Notes: generated from the letters alone by a model not told the origin. 64,000 bases of DNA from Rhodovulum adriaticum (GCF_004345735.1 NZ_SLXL01000004.1:173037-237036); one strand, 5' to 3'; positions 47,429 to 54,766 are shown, numbered from the stretch's first letter. Translations and numbers: made by a program.

Positions 47429-47871
47429 ACCTGCCCGACAAGGCCACGCTGCTCGTCTTGCACGATGCCCAGATCCGCCGCTTCGGCGGCGCGCCGGGCC
47501 TGCGCGACGAGGGGCTGCTCGACAGCGCGATCGGGCGCACGCAGACGGCGATCGGTTACACGGAGATGGACCCGATCGAGGCCGGCGCCATGCTGTGCCA
47601 TGCGATCCTCAAGAACCATGCCTTCATCGACGGCAATAAGCGAACCGCCTACGGCTCCCTGGTGATGACCCTGGCCGGCAATGGCTACCGCCTGGAAGCC
47701 AGCGACATGGAGATTGCCGACATGATCATCGCGGCCGCGGCCTCCTCGGAGGGGCATGAGGCGATCGATGCCTGGGTGCGCGCCCGGGTGGCGCCGGACC
47801 AGACCTACGGAATCCTGCATGCAAGCGATTGCGAAGAAAGCCCGTCCGAGGACGGCCTGCCGGAGCCCTGA
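47425..47871 (+). CDS. doc: Doc-family (Fic fold) toxin
   Basis: The 148-residue protein has the Doc signature HAFIDGNKRTA at residues 65-75, where the usual Fic motif is HPFxDGNKRT, and the opening VLHDAQIRRFGGAPGLRDEGLLDSAIG seen in P1 Doc relatives (key part RFGGAPGLRDEGLLDSA). Doc phosphorylates elongation factor Tu. The catalytic His65, the Asn and Lys of the anion loop are present. It overlaps its AbrB-type antitoxin. Confidence 0.87.
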   Translation: MNLPDKATLLVLHDAQIRRFGGAPGLRDEGLLDSAIGRTQTAIGYTEMDPIEAGAMLCHAILKNHAFIDGNKRTAYGSLVMTLAGNGYRLEASDMEIADMIIAAAASSEGHEAIDAWVRARVAPDQTYGILHASDCEESPSEDGLPEP

Positions 47872-47896
47872 TGCCAAGCCTTCCGCGCGGGGATCT

Positions 47897-48217
47897 TCAT
47901 TGGTCCACCGCCCTCAGGATCGCTTGCCAGTCCTGCCCTGCACCAAGGATACGCAAGATGACGAGGCGACCTTCCTCGATCCGGTAGATGATCAGATGCT
48001 CAGCGCTTGGATGGATGCGGACAGGCGGATCGAACTCCGGACGTTCGCGTGCCATCTCCGGCATGAAGAGCAACCGGTCGAAGGTATCTTCCAGAATGTC
48101 GGTATAGCGGTCGGCCTGCACCATCGACCACCGCTTCGCCGTGTAAAGCCAGATGTCTTCCAGGTCGTTCCGGGCGGCCGGTGTCAGCCGGTAGGCGGTC
48201 AGACTACTTGCGGGCAT
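47897..48217 (-). CDS. parE: ParE-family (RelE superfamily) toxin
   Basis: The 106-residue protein has the RelE/ParE fold with YRLTPAARNDLEDIWLYTAKRW, ILEDTFDRLLFMPEMARERPEFDPPVRIHPSAEHLIIYRI and LVILRILGAGQDW (key part HLIIYRI). ParE toxins block DNA gyrase. The stop of parD is 14 bp inside the toxin start, so the pair is coupled and reads toward the doc gene, end to end with it. Confidence 0.87.
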   Translation of the reverse strand: MPASSLTAYRLTPAARNDLEDIWLYTAKRWSMVQADRYTDILEDTFDRLLFMPEMARERPEFDPPVRIHPSAEHLIIYRIEEGRLVILRILGAGQDWQAILRAVDQ

Positions 48218-48449
48218 GCTGCTCCCGCATCCGCGCCTTGAACGCCTTGAAATCGAAGGGCTCGGGCGCGCCGCTCTTCACACCCTCGTCAATCGCGCCC
48301 TGCAAAGCCTCGATCGCCTGTGCGCGCTCCTGGTCACGACGAATGAGGTGGCGCACATAATCGCTCGTATTGCTGAAGCTGCCGTCCTTCAGCCGCGCTT
48401 CAACCCAGGCCTTCATCGGATCGGGCAGAGACACATTCATCGTTGCCAT
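48204..48449 (-). CDS. parD: ParD-family antitoxin
   Basis: The 81-residue protein begins MATMNVSLPDPMKAWVEARL, the ribbon-helix-helix opening of ParD (TMNVSLPD), followed by FSNTSDYVRHLIRRDQE and a toxin-binding helix. GAAGGAGGATGACCC lies before the ATG. Two palindromes upstream (48475-48501) fit an operator. Confidence 0.88.
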   Translation of the reverse strand: MATMNVSLPDPMKAWVEARLKDGSFSNTSDYVRHLIRRDQERAQAIEALQGAIDEGVKSGAPEPFDFKAFKARMREQHARK

Positions 48450-48474
48450 GGGTCATCCTCCTTCAACCGAAAAT

Positions 48475-48501
48475 CGTATCATACGCTGACAAGGAATGTC
48501 A
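48475..48501 (-). promoter_or_regulatory. Palindromes at the parDE promoter
   Basis: CGTAT-C-ATACG at 48475-48485 and TGACA-AGGAA-TGTCA at 48487-48501 lie 26-52 bp upstream of the parD start. A TTGACA on the minus strand overlaps the second one. They are candidate ParD sites. Confidence 0.5.
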
Positions 48502-48655
48502 AAATCCCTGGCAAGGCTTGCCATATTTTGGGTCGACAGGAAGCGTCGTGATTGCAGAATGCCGGGCCCCAAAGACGGGGGCGCGGAAGCCCACGGCCAG
48601 GGTGGCGTCGAGGTTGTCGCGCAGGGTTCTGCAGGATTTCCCGCCGGCGGCAGTT

Positions 48656-48710
48656 GTCAAGTATTCCTTGACGAGTGTCTCTTGATGTGAACATTTCGGA
48701 TGTGTATTAT
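48656..48710 (+). promoter_or_regulatory. Promoter and palindrome of ccdAB
   Basis: TTGATG (48682-48687), 17 bp, TATTAT (48705-48710) is a good sigma-70-type match 22 bp before the ccdA ATG. Upstream is the palindrome GTCAAG-TATTC-CTTGAC (48656-48672), a possible regulator site. Confidence 0.6.
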
Positions 48711-48732
48711 TCGTGTGTTCCACGAGGATTCC

Positions 48733-48978
48733 ATGCCGCAAGCCACGTCTGAAAAGCAGCGCACGAACGTCACTCTCACCGCGGCCACCTTGGCTGCCGC
48801 GCGAGAATTGGGCCTGAATGTCTCGGCCATCAGCGATGCCGCGCTTGCCGCGGCCGTTCGCAAGGCGAAAGCAGACGCCTGGGCCGAGGAAAATGCCGGC
48901 GCAATCGCAGAGCGGCGCGCCTGGATAGAGGCGAATGGGACGCCCCTGGCTGAGCTTCAGGTATTGAAGATCGACTGA
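48733..48978 (+). CDS. ccdA: CcdA-family antitoxin
   Basis: From the ATG at 48733 the protein is 81 residues: MPQATSEKQRTNVTLTAATLAAARELGLNVSAI (key part RTNVTLTAATLAAARELGLNVS). This ribbon-helix-helix domain is followed by the CcdB-binding tail WAEENAGAIAERRAWIEANG. The last bases overlap the ccdB start (TGATG). The tail residues match the F-plasmid CcdA pattern, so neutralisation should be intact. Confidence 0.87.
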   Translation: MPQATSEKQRTNVTLTAATLAAARELGLNVSAISDAALAAAVRKAKADAWAEENAGAIAERRAWIEANGTPLAELQVLKID

Positions 48979-49274
48979 TGGCGCAGTTCCAGGTTTTTCG
49001 CATTGCCGGCGGCAGGCTTGTGCTCGATCTCCAGACGGATCTGATCGAGACCGGCACACGGGTCGTTGCACCGCTCGTGCCGTCGGAGACCGGCCCGACG
49101 GCCATCGGGCGCCTTGAGCCGGCCTTCAAGATCGATGGTTCGGCATACGTCCTGCACACGGCCGAGATGGCCGCAATTCCATCGGCGCTGCTCCAGGGGG
49201 AGCCACTCGCAGACCTTTCCGAGTTCGATTACGAGATCCGCGGCGCCCTCGATATGGTGTTTTCCGGCTTCTGA
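48978..49274 (+). CDS. ccdB: CcdB-family gyrase toxin
   Basis: The 98-residue protein begins MAQFQVFRIAGGRLVLDLQ and has VVAPLVPSETGP, PAFKIDGSAYVLHTAEMAAIP and the C-terminal EIRGALDMVFSGF, in which the C-terminal Trp-Gly-Ile of the F-plasmid protein is replaced by SGF. CcdB traps the GyrA subunit in a cleaved complex; that C-terminal tail is important for poisoning in the F protein, so potency may differ. Confidence 0.85.
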   Translation: MAQFQVFRIAGGRLVLDLQTDLIETGTRVVAPLVPSETGPTAIGRLEPAFKIDGSAYVLHTAEMAAIPSALLQGEPLADLSEFDYEIRGALDMVFSGF

Positions 49275-49556
49275 TCGCTTCGTGCATCCGGTCGCGCCGA
49301 TGGTCCGGAAAATGAACGAGGAGCTGAATGCGAATGGCCGCCCGGGTATCAGGCTTTGCGCCGGGCAGGAACCCGCGGCCTGATCTGCCCTTCGGTCCGG
49401 GCTCCGGCGCCATTCCGGAGACCTGCCCGATCAGGCCAGGTCGTCCTTGCGGAATAGCGATGGAAAGCTATTCAAGCTTGGCGCCACATGCTTTGATAAG
49501 GGGCGGTGGTTGTTAAAGGCTCGAACGATGACGATGGCCCCGACCAATAATGATCG
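49275..49556. other. Intergenic stretch between ccdB and the TacAT promoter
   Basis: Only a short open frame (49300-49383, starting MVRKMNEELNANGRPG) is seen, without ribosome site. No promoter, tRNA or repeat is recognised. Confidence 0.4.
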
Positions 49557-49585
49557 TTGACATGTACGGCGTTTTGCCGTACATG
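49557..49585 (+). promoter_or_regulatory. TacA-type operator over promoter
   Basis: CATGTACGGC-GTTTT-GCCGTACATG (49561-49585) is a perfect palindrome with 10-bp arms. TTGACA (49557-49562) and TACATG (49580-49585) with 17-bp spacing form a promoter, so the palindrome lies exactly across it, 24 bp before the antitoxin ATG. Confidence 0.78.
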
Positions 49586-49608
49586 AAAAAACTCTAAGGA
49601 GGCTGGCC

Positions 49609-49917
49609 ATGTTCGCCATCGAGACTGTGAGCCCGACCCCGGGCAAGATGGAAGCGCGCAAGGAATTGCGCATGCACCGCGCGGATGAAGAGCGCATCAA
49701 GGCCGCTGCTGCTGCAACCGGCCTGCAGGAAGCCGACTTCATTCGCCAAGCGGCCCTTCTGCGCGCACAGGAGGTCGAGCAACGTGTGTCCCTCTCTGTC
49801 TTGCCCGCTCAGGCATTCGATGCATTCAAGGCAGCCGTCGAGGCGCCCGGTCAGGTCGTGCCCGGGTTGGCTCGTGCCGCGGAAGCGTCGAAGGGCCTCC
49901 TGAAGGATGCCGGCTGA
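49609..49917 (+). CDS. tacA: DUF1778 antitoxin, TacA type
   Basis: The 102-residue protein has a DUF1778 ribbon-helix-helix core (ARKELRMHRADEERIKAAAAATGLQEADFIRQAAL, key part EERIKAAAAATGLQEADFI) and a C-terminal helix for contact with the acetyltransferase. AGGAGGCTGGCC precedes the ATG. A perfect palindrome covers the promoter. The gene ends 11 bp inside the GNAT toxin gene. Confidence 0.85.
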   Translation: MFAIETVSPTPGKMEARKELRMHRADEERIKAAAAATGLQEADFIRQAALLRAQEVEQRVSLSVLPAQAFDAFKAAVEAPGQVVPGLARAAEASKGLLKDAG

Positions 49918-50464
49918 GACCGCGGCGGACGCGCCCGCTCTGACAATCGCAAAATTCGACAAGGCGCTGCATGATCGCAACGCCTTCTCTTGCGGTTTTG
50001 GACCCATCGACAACTTTCTGAAGTCGTCGCTCTCGGAGCAGATCAAGACCGGAATGGTCGCTGCGTGGATTGCCACAGCCGGCGACGATCCTGCCGTGCT
50101 GGACTTTTACACTCTCGGCGCAATGGCCGTCCGGGCGGATCTCGGCCCCAAGAAGTGGCAACGCGCTGGCATTCCAGACATCCCTGTCATCTACATTCGA
50201 GCGGTTGCGGCGCGTGAAGACATGCAGGGCAAAGGGCTCGGAACCGCCCTCGTCGTGGACGCCATGCGGCGCTGCCTCGGGATCGCCGATCAGATGGGCG
50301 CTGCGGCCATCGTCCTCGATGTGCTCAAGGACGATCACTTCGACCGTCGCTGGAACTTCTACGAAGAGCTTGGCTTCCGGTCGCTCGGCGACCCCGAGAA
50401 CCCGCAGCGCGTCTTCATTCCGATGGCGAACGTGCGCGCGACGCTTGGTCGTCGCTTACGATAG
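49907..50464 (+). CDS. tacT: GNAT-family acetyltransferase toxin, TacT type
   Basis: The 185-residue protein has the GNAT acetyl-CoA loop AAREDMQGKGLGTALV near residue 103 (R/Q-x-x-G-x-G/A). Its opening DKALHDRNAFSCGFGPIDNFLK is common to TacT/AtaT relatives, where the CG.G.ID..L pattern marks toxins. These acetylate the amino group of charged tRNAs and stop translation. Length is typical. Confidence 0.85.
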   Translation: MPAETAADAPALTIAKFDKALHDRNAFSCGFGPIDNFLKSSLSEQIKTGMVAAWIATAGDDPAVLDFYTLGAMAVRADLGPKKWQRAGIPDIPVIYIRAVAAREDMQGKGLGTALVVDAMRRCLGIADQMGAAAIVLDVLKDDHFDRRWNFYEELGFRSLGDPENPQRVFIPMANVRATLGRRLR

Positions 50465-50646
50465 CGCCGCATCGATTACCCCGCGCACATCCGTGCCGAC
50501 CCAAGCGAAACACGGGAGCCGGGCCGTCCTCGCGCGACGTCTTTCCGCTCTCCGCGACGACGCGGGCCGCCGCAGCCTGGATCTCGACGGACGGGAGCTG
50601 GGCCGCGCTTGTCGAGGAGGGGGAACGGTCTGCCATATGTCGTCCT

Positions 50647-50930
50647 TCAGAATTTCTGATGAAGATCTGGGCGCGGCCCTTGATCGACCGCTTTCGCCCC
50701 TTCCCTGAGATAGGTCACCTCGAAGGCCCGAACGGGGCGCACCTCCTGGTGACGGCTGGCCGGCGAGAAGCCGTTCATCAGATCGACGCGCTGGATCACG
50801 TCCAGGCCTCGGTCAAGCAGGATTTTCCAGCCTGTATCCGTCACGAGGTGACGCGCGTGGATCGCTCCGGTCCCGTCGAACTGGCCCCTGAATATTCCCC
50901 ATTGTTTGCCACCATCAACATCTTGCTCAG
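50647..50930 (-). pseudogene. C-terminal remnant of an MIT_C-like domain protein (copy 1)
   Basis: The minus strand reads HARHLVTDTGWKILLDRGLD, then VIQRVDLMNGFSPASRHQEVRP and VRAFEVTYLREGAKAVDQ, with no start codon of its own before the 338-bp repeat. The pattern TGWKI and RGLD resembles the phospholipase D-like C-terminal domain of MIT proteins; I hold this tentatively. It is followed to the right by an HsdR tail fragment, like the second copy at 55007. Confidence 0.45.
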
Positions 50931-51045
50931 GCGGCGTCCCCAGCCGCCCGAACCGCGCGCTGGAACATCAGGATCATCAGCATGTCCCGCGCCTCCTGGT
51001 CCTGCATGAAGGCGTTGCGCATCGCGTTGTCGCGCTGGAAGGCCT
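50708..51045. repeat. 338-bp direct repeat, copy 1
   Basis: The bases 50708-51045 match 55007-55344 at equal length with only scattered substitutions. The repeat contains the MIT_C-like fragment and the last ~110 bp of an hsdR-like gene. Here it ends exactly at the stop codon of the RES-domain gene (junction after GGCCT); the other copy continues into full hsdR. Confidence 0.9.
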
Positions 51046-51820
51046 ACCGGGCGCGGGGGCGGTCCCAGAGCATGCCGGCAAGGCGTGGGTCCGGGGCGAA
51101 GCTGTCCTTCGGGAACTCGAGCCCGAGGCGCGGATGCTCGCGCAGCGCCTGCGCGCCGGTAGGGCCGATCCGGATGCGCCAGGCCTGTCGTTCGACCGGC
51201 TGCGGTGCGGCAAAGGCACGGCAGGTCAGCACGGCAAGGTTCGCGCCCCGGGCAGGATCGCGGACAGAGGCGTAGCGGATCACCTCGGCACCGATCTCGC
51301 GGGCGTCCTCGGCCAGATCCTGGCAGGCTGCGAAGTCGGTGAGGTGGGTCCAGACAACATGATCGGTGGCCAGTTCCCCGGCCGTCAGGTCGACCGCCAC
51401 AATCGTTGCGACCGCCGCCGAGAAGGCGGTGTATTCGGCCGCATCGTCGGGAAAGGGCGTCTCCGGGCTCTCGGCGTAGAACAGAAAGCGGTAGAAGACC
51501 ATTTCGGCTGCCGCCGTCTCGGGCGCCTCGGCCCCGTACCAGACGCCGGGCGTCAGTCCCGCCCGGCGAAACCGCGATCCTGCCGGATAGGGGCGATAAC
51601 GGAAAGGCGTGGCCAGCAGGTAATCGAGCGCGCGGCATTCCTCCGGCAGGGGCGGCTTCGTGGCCTCGAGGATCTCCTCGAGGGCCGCCTGTTCGGCGAG
51701 GCTGTCGACAAGCTTCAAGGTCGAGACCCGGTGCTGGGCCTCGACGAACCGCCATGCCGGGCCCGCGTAGGGCCGCGTCTCAGAGCGGAGCGCGTCTTGC
51801 GTCCAGATAGGTCGTGACAT
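51044..51820 (-). CDS. RES-domain NAD-degrading toxin
   Basis: The 258-residue protein from the ATG at 51820 contains the RES domain with FRYRPYPAGSRFRRAGLTPGVWYGAEAPETAAAEMVFYRF (key parts SRFRRAG, GVWYGAEAPETA, EMVFYRF). RES toxins (MbcT-like) degrade NAD. The Arg, Tyr and Glu residues of the fold are present. It overlaps its Xre-type antitoxin gene by 41 bp, and its stop codon sits exactly at the end of the 338-bp repeat, so its 3' end may have been shaped by that recombination. Confidence 0.85.
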   Translation of the reverse strand: MSRPIWTQDALRSETRPYAGPAWRFVEAQHRVSTLKLVDSLAEQAALEEILEATKPPLPEECRALDYLLATPFRYRPYPAGSRFRRAGLTPGVWYGAEAPETAAAEMVFYRFLFYAESPETPFPDDAAEYTAFSAAVATIVAVDLTAGELATDHVVWTHLTDFAACQDLAEDAREIGAEVIRYASVRDPARGANLAVLTCRAFAAPQPVERQAWRIRIGPTGAQALREHPRLGLEFPKDSFAPDPRLAGMLWDRPRAR

Positions 51821-52160
51821 CGACAAGCCCCTGCACCTGCGCCATCCGCTCCACGGGCCGTGCCGCGAGCGCCGTGTTGGGAGCGGCCAGCCAGCGTCGA
51901 GCCACCGCCTCGTCCCCCCCGGTGATCGCGTCGAGCGAGCGGAAGGTCCGCACAAGCAGGGCCGCAAGCTCGAAGGGCTTCGAGCCCGGCTCAAGCAGGC
52001 TTTCGCCCCGTTTCCAGCGCGACACGGTTGCCTCGGAGACGCCGACGATGTCGGCCAGTTGTCGGCCAGAAAGGCCAAGTCGGTCTGCCGCTCGCAGCGT
52101 GGCCTTGGTCAGCACGGCACCAGCCTCGGGACTCCGGGCGATCTGATGGGAAAGGGTCAT
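51780..52160 (-). CDS. Xre/MbcA/ParS-type antitoxin
   Basis: The 126-residue protein has an N-terminal Xre-like HTH (LGLSGRQLADIVGVSEATVSRWKRGE) and the C-terminal toxin-binding domain (FELAALLVRTFRSLDAITGGDEAVARRWLAAPN, key part DEAVARRWLAAPN). It is the usual partner of RES toxins. GAGAAAGCC lies before the ATG; the operator repeats lie 10-50 bp further upstream. Confidence 0.87.
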   Translation of the reverse strand: MTLSHQIARSPEAGAVLTKATLRAADRLGLSGRQLADIVGVSEATVSRWKRGESLLEPGSKPFELAALLVRTFRSLDAITGGDEAVARRWLAAPNTALAARPVERMAQVQGLVDVTTYLDARRAPL

Positions 52161-52172
52161 GGCTTTCTCCTA

Positions 52173-52211
52173 TCTGAGGAAAGCATAGTATCACTTCCTT
52201 TCTGAGGAAAG
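52173..52211 (-). promoter_or_regulatory. Repeated TCTGAGGAAAG at the RES-Xre promoter
   Basis: TCTGAGGAAAG occurs at 52173-52183 and 52201-52211, 28 bp apart. Each lies within a CTTTC-N4-GAAAG-type palindrome (clearest at 52199-52212). They flank the expected promoter of the antitoxin gene. Confidence 0.55.
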
Positions 52212-52218
52212 AGGAAAC

Positions 52219-52385
52219 ATGCCGGATGCCCTCTCCGCCGCGCTTACGGCGCTCTTCGCTGATCCGAACATCGGCCGAGACGCGGTCTACATCGCCGATG
52301 GCGGCGTGCCGGTCCTCGTGCGCATCGTTACCCGGCGTGGCGATGCCGTCACCGACTTCGGCAACGCCCGTCTCTGGACTGAGGG
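52219..52385 (+). pseudogene. Fragment of a phage head-tail joining protein
   Basis: MPDALSAALTALFADPNIGR and VRIVTRRGDAVTDFGNARLW show the pattern of small lambdoid-type head-tail attachment proteins. Only about 55 residues remain before the frame loses protein character near 52390. It may be a piece of a lost prophage. The frame is, by chance, open into the nucleotidyltransferase gene. Confidence 0.5.
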
Positions 52386-52450
52386 CAAACTATCTTTCCG
52401 ACGGGTTTTCCCCTATATTCGAAAAGAGAGCGCAGACCGAGGATGGGGTG

Positions 52451-52663
52451 ATGTCGAGCAAACCGGAAAAGGACCTTCTTCGTCCGCTGCTGATCGAGAT
52501 CTGGGAACGATTTCATCCTGCCATCCTGTGGTGGGCCGACAAGCGTGCCGCGACGGATCCGGGCAACATCCACCTTGTCTACAAGGAGCTTCTGTCCGGT
52601 CCGCGAGGTGCGATGGATTACGCGGCTCGATTGAGGCCGTTCCTGTCATCACCGGCCAGGTAA
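52451..52663 (+). CDS. 70-residue partner of the nucleotidyltransferase
   Basis: MSSKPEKDLLRPLLIEIWER and HPAILWWADKRAATDPGN give a helical acidic-to-basic protein preceded by GAGGATGGGGTG at the ATG. The stop lies five bases before the nucleotidyltransferase start. It has no DNA-binding motif that I can recognise, unlike the usual AbiEi antitoxin, and is much shorter. A cognate antitoxin is inferred from position. Confidence 0.5.
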   Translation: MSSKPEKDLLRPLLIEIWERFHPAILWWADKRAATDPGNIHLVYKELLSGPRGAMDYAARLRPFLSSPAR

Positions 52664-52668
52664 AGGCG

Positions 52669-53469
52669 ATGCCTCTCACCGCATTTCAGTACGAGCTCAT
52701 GCGCCTGCTGGCTTCCAGCAAGACCCGATCCGCTTACCTGGCGGGGGGGTCCATCTCCTCTTTGGAGGGACGACGTTTTTCGGATGATATCGATTATTTT
52801 CACGACAGCGCCGCCATCACCGTGAAAACCTATGAGATCGATTGCATTATCCTGTCCGAGAACGGGTATGTGGTGACGCCGATAACGGAGACGCCCGGTT
52901 TTGTACGCGCTGTGGTTTCGCGGGGCACAGATGCCGTCAAGGTTGACTGGGCGCATGAGGCGGCCTGGCATTTTTTCGCTCCCGTCATGGATCCGGAGTT
53001 CGGATTCCGCCTTCACTGGGCCGACGCTGCGACCAACAAGATCCTCGCTTTCGCGTCTCGCAGGGAGTCGCGGGATGTTTTCGACGTCCTTCAGTGGCAT
53101 GAAACCCGCCTCCCCCTCGGTATTCTGATCTGGGCGGCCAGTGGAAAGAATGCCGGCTTGCCGCCCGGGTTGATCCTGGAGGAGATCAGGCGGAATGCAC
53201 GAATCTCCCCGGGCGATCTTTCCGTGTTGAACGTCGAGGGTGGCGTGGACCCGGTTGATATCGCGAAGCGGTTCCGGGAGGCGGTCAGGGAAGCGGAAGC
53301 TCTTCTCGAGGTTCTTCCTCCGGAAAGCGCCGGCCATCTGTTCCTGTGCCCGGATGGGACTCCGACCAAGCCGGACCTTGGGTCTGAGGCGGCCCTATCA
53401 AGACGGATCGCCCCCACCCTCGGAGGGCTTATGCCGGTCCTTCACGATGAAATTCCGACCCCAGATTGA
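52669..53469 (+). CDS. Nucleotidyltransferase, AbiEii/AbiGii-toxin-like
   Basis: The 266-residue protein begins MPLTAFQYELMRLLASSKTR and carries YLAGGSISSLEGRRFSDDIDYF near residue 25: the GGS and DxD (DDID) pattern of polymerase-beta-type nucleotidyltransferases. A second acidic residue lies in the strand VKVDWAHE. C-terminal helices follow. The family includes AbiEii toxins, which in some cases add nucleotides to tRNA ends. The partner gene is 5 bp upstream; the usual AbiEi is absent. Confidence 0.65.
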   Translation: MPLTAFQYELMRLLASSKTRSAYLAGGSISSLEGRRFSDDIDYFHDSAAITVKTYEIDCIILSENGYVVTPITETPGFVRAVVSRGTDAVKVDWAHEAAWHFFAPVMDPEFGFRLHWADAATNKILAFASRRESRDVFDVLQWHETRLPLGILIWAASGKNAGLPPGLILEEIRRNARISPGDLSVLNVEGGVDPVDIAKRFREAVREAEALLEVLPPESAGHLFLCPDGTPTKPDLGSEAALSRRIAPTLGGLMPVLHDEIPTPD

Positions 53470-53497
53470 CGCGCTGGCCGCCTTCTGCCGGGAGACG

Positions 53498-53590
53498 CTT
53501 GCCCGGCTCGGGCGGTTGGAGCATCAGGGTCATCAGCATGTCCCGCGCCTCCCGATCCTGCGTCGTAAAGTAAACGGTGTTCATCCCCCA
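53498..53590 (-). pseudogene. HsdR C-terminal tail fragment (copy B)
   Basis: The minus strand gives TQDREARDMLMTLMLQPPEP, close to the HsdR ending QDQEARDMLMTLMFQ at 55226. The fragment has no upstream hsdR sequence and no start codon of its own in the family frame. Confidence 0.6.
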
Positions 53591-53654
53591 CCTTCCTGTG
53601 ATTTTCCGGTTCTGCGAGTCCGTTCCCGTTGGAAGACAGGGGAGGAGTTTCTCC

Positions 53655-53836
53655 ATGGAGACTATGACGGAGTTTCTCAGGTCACTTGGCGTGGTGATCT
53701 ACGAGGACGGTCGGCGGCGCTGGCCGGATGAGGTGAAGGCGCGGGTTGTGGCGGAGACGCTGCGGCCGGGGGCCGCGGTGAATGCCGTTGCCGCAAAGTA
53801 TGAGCTTCGGGCGAACCACGTTTCAGAATGGCGGCG
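53655..53836 (+). pseudogene. Fragment of IS66-type TnpA (Orf1)
   Basis: METMTEFLRSLGVVIYEDGR is followed by RRWPDEVKARVVAETLRPGAA and VNAVAAKYELRANHVSEWRR, the HTH_Tnp_1 part of IS66-type accessory proteins. The sequence ends inside the helix-turn-helix, where the next truncated gene begins, so it is a partial insertion element. Confidence 0.7.
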
Positions 53837-54320
53837 CCTTCCCAAGGCGCGCCTCCGCGTCGGCCCGATCCATCCGGACCCCTGGCTCGAGGGCGCGGCG
53901 GAACCGGGCAAGCGCCTCCCAATGCGCGTCCAGGTCCGTGCCGGCCTGGAACCGGTCCGCCACCTCCAGCGCGTCCAGCATCCATCGGGGGAGGCGCCGA
54001 AGCCCATCGGACCCGTCGCCCGAGGTCTCGAGGATCGCGCCGGTCCGGTGCGCGATCTCCTTGCGGCCCGCCCGTACCCAGTCATGGGTGAGGCGGAAAT
54101 CGGGGCTTCCGATCTGGCCCACGACGTCCGTGCGCAGGGTGAGATCCACCAAGGGGGGGAGGCCAAGTGCATCCGCCGTTTCCGAGGAGAGAGCGCTCAG
54201 CGTTTTATGGGACAGGCGGATCCGGTTCTCTCCGATTTCAACCTCATCCCCCGCCGTCTCGGCGGTGGTCCGCAGCTCCGCCAATGCGCACCTCGATTTT
54301 TCCCTGTTTTCCGCTCATCA
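53823..54320 (-). pseudogene. Truncated N-terminal part of a large protein (helicase-like suspected)
   Basis: The frame runs LRTTAETAGDEVEIGENRIR and then LSHKTLSALSSETADALGLP and stops being family-like at the IS66 joint. In the original frame the start is probably MSGKQGKIEVRIG at 54320, since the two frames meet in GGCGGAGCTGCGG with a single-base shift. The family is not certain; similar N-termini occur in large SNF2-type proteins. It is broken at both ends. Confidence 0.4.
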
Positions 54321-54400
54321 GGGCTGGTTTGGCGGCCTGAAGCCCCCGGGAGTCGGCTTGCAGACCGGTCTCTGATTCATGGCGGTTAATATCCGTTCAA

Positions 54401-54766
54401 TCAGCTGTTTGCGATGCGCAGCCTGTAATGGCCGATGAAGGTCGCGGCCACCACAAGGTCGATCACCACCCAGGCCAGCTTGGGCAGAAAGACCGGAAGG
54501 ATCGGGTTGAACAATACTGTGATGGCCCCAAAGATCCAGCAATACGAGTTCGCGCTCCGACCGTGCAGGTCGTACTCCTTCCAGGCCAGGAAGATCGATG
54601 TACCCGCAACCAGCCAGCGCAGCCCCATGTAATAGACATAAGGCAGTGGAAGGATCGCCAGGACCAGGGCGCCGGCGGGTACGAACCAGATCCATTCCGA
54701 CAGGTCCGCGCCTGGGCGCAGTCCCCGCGGCGTTGGCCGGTATCGATCGTTGCTGAAATCCCCCAT
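54401..54766 (-). CDS. Small membrane protein, DUF6804-like
   Basis: The 121-residue protein begins MGDFSNDRYRPTPRGLRPGA and has three hydrophobic helices (FVPAGALVLAILPLPYVYYM, SYCWIFGAITVLFNPILPVF, AWVVIDLVVAATFIGHY). GAAAGGAGAGCGACG before the ATG is a strong ribosome site. It resembles the DUF6804 proteins of unknown role. It is the only intact gene between the two copies of the 338-bp repeat besides the toxin modules. Confidence 0.65.
   Translation of the reverse strand: MGDFSNDRYRPTPRGLRPGADLSEWIWFVPAGALVLAILPLPYVYYMGLRWLVAGTSIFLAWKEYDLHGRSANSYCWIFGAITVLFNPILPVFLPKLAWVVIDLVVAATFIGHYRLRIANS

Noticed and set aside
48499..49071. A 190-residue minus-strand protein overlapping ccdAB
   Set aside because: Most of the frame is the complement of ccdA and ccdB, and the remaining part has no recognisable domain.
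52219..53469. One continuous 416-residue protein joining the phage fragment to the nucleotidyltransferase
   Set aside because: Residues in the middle lose protein character, another frame carries a small gene with a ribosome site there, and the nucleotidyltransferase has its own start at 52669.
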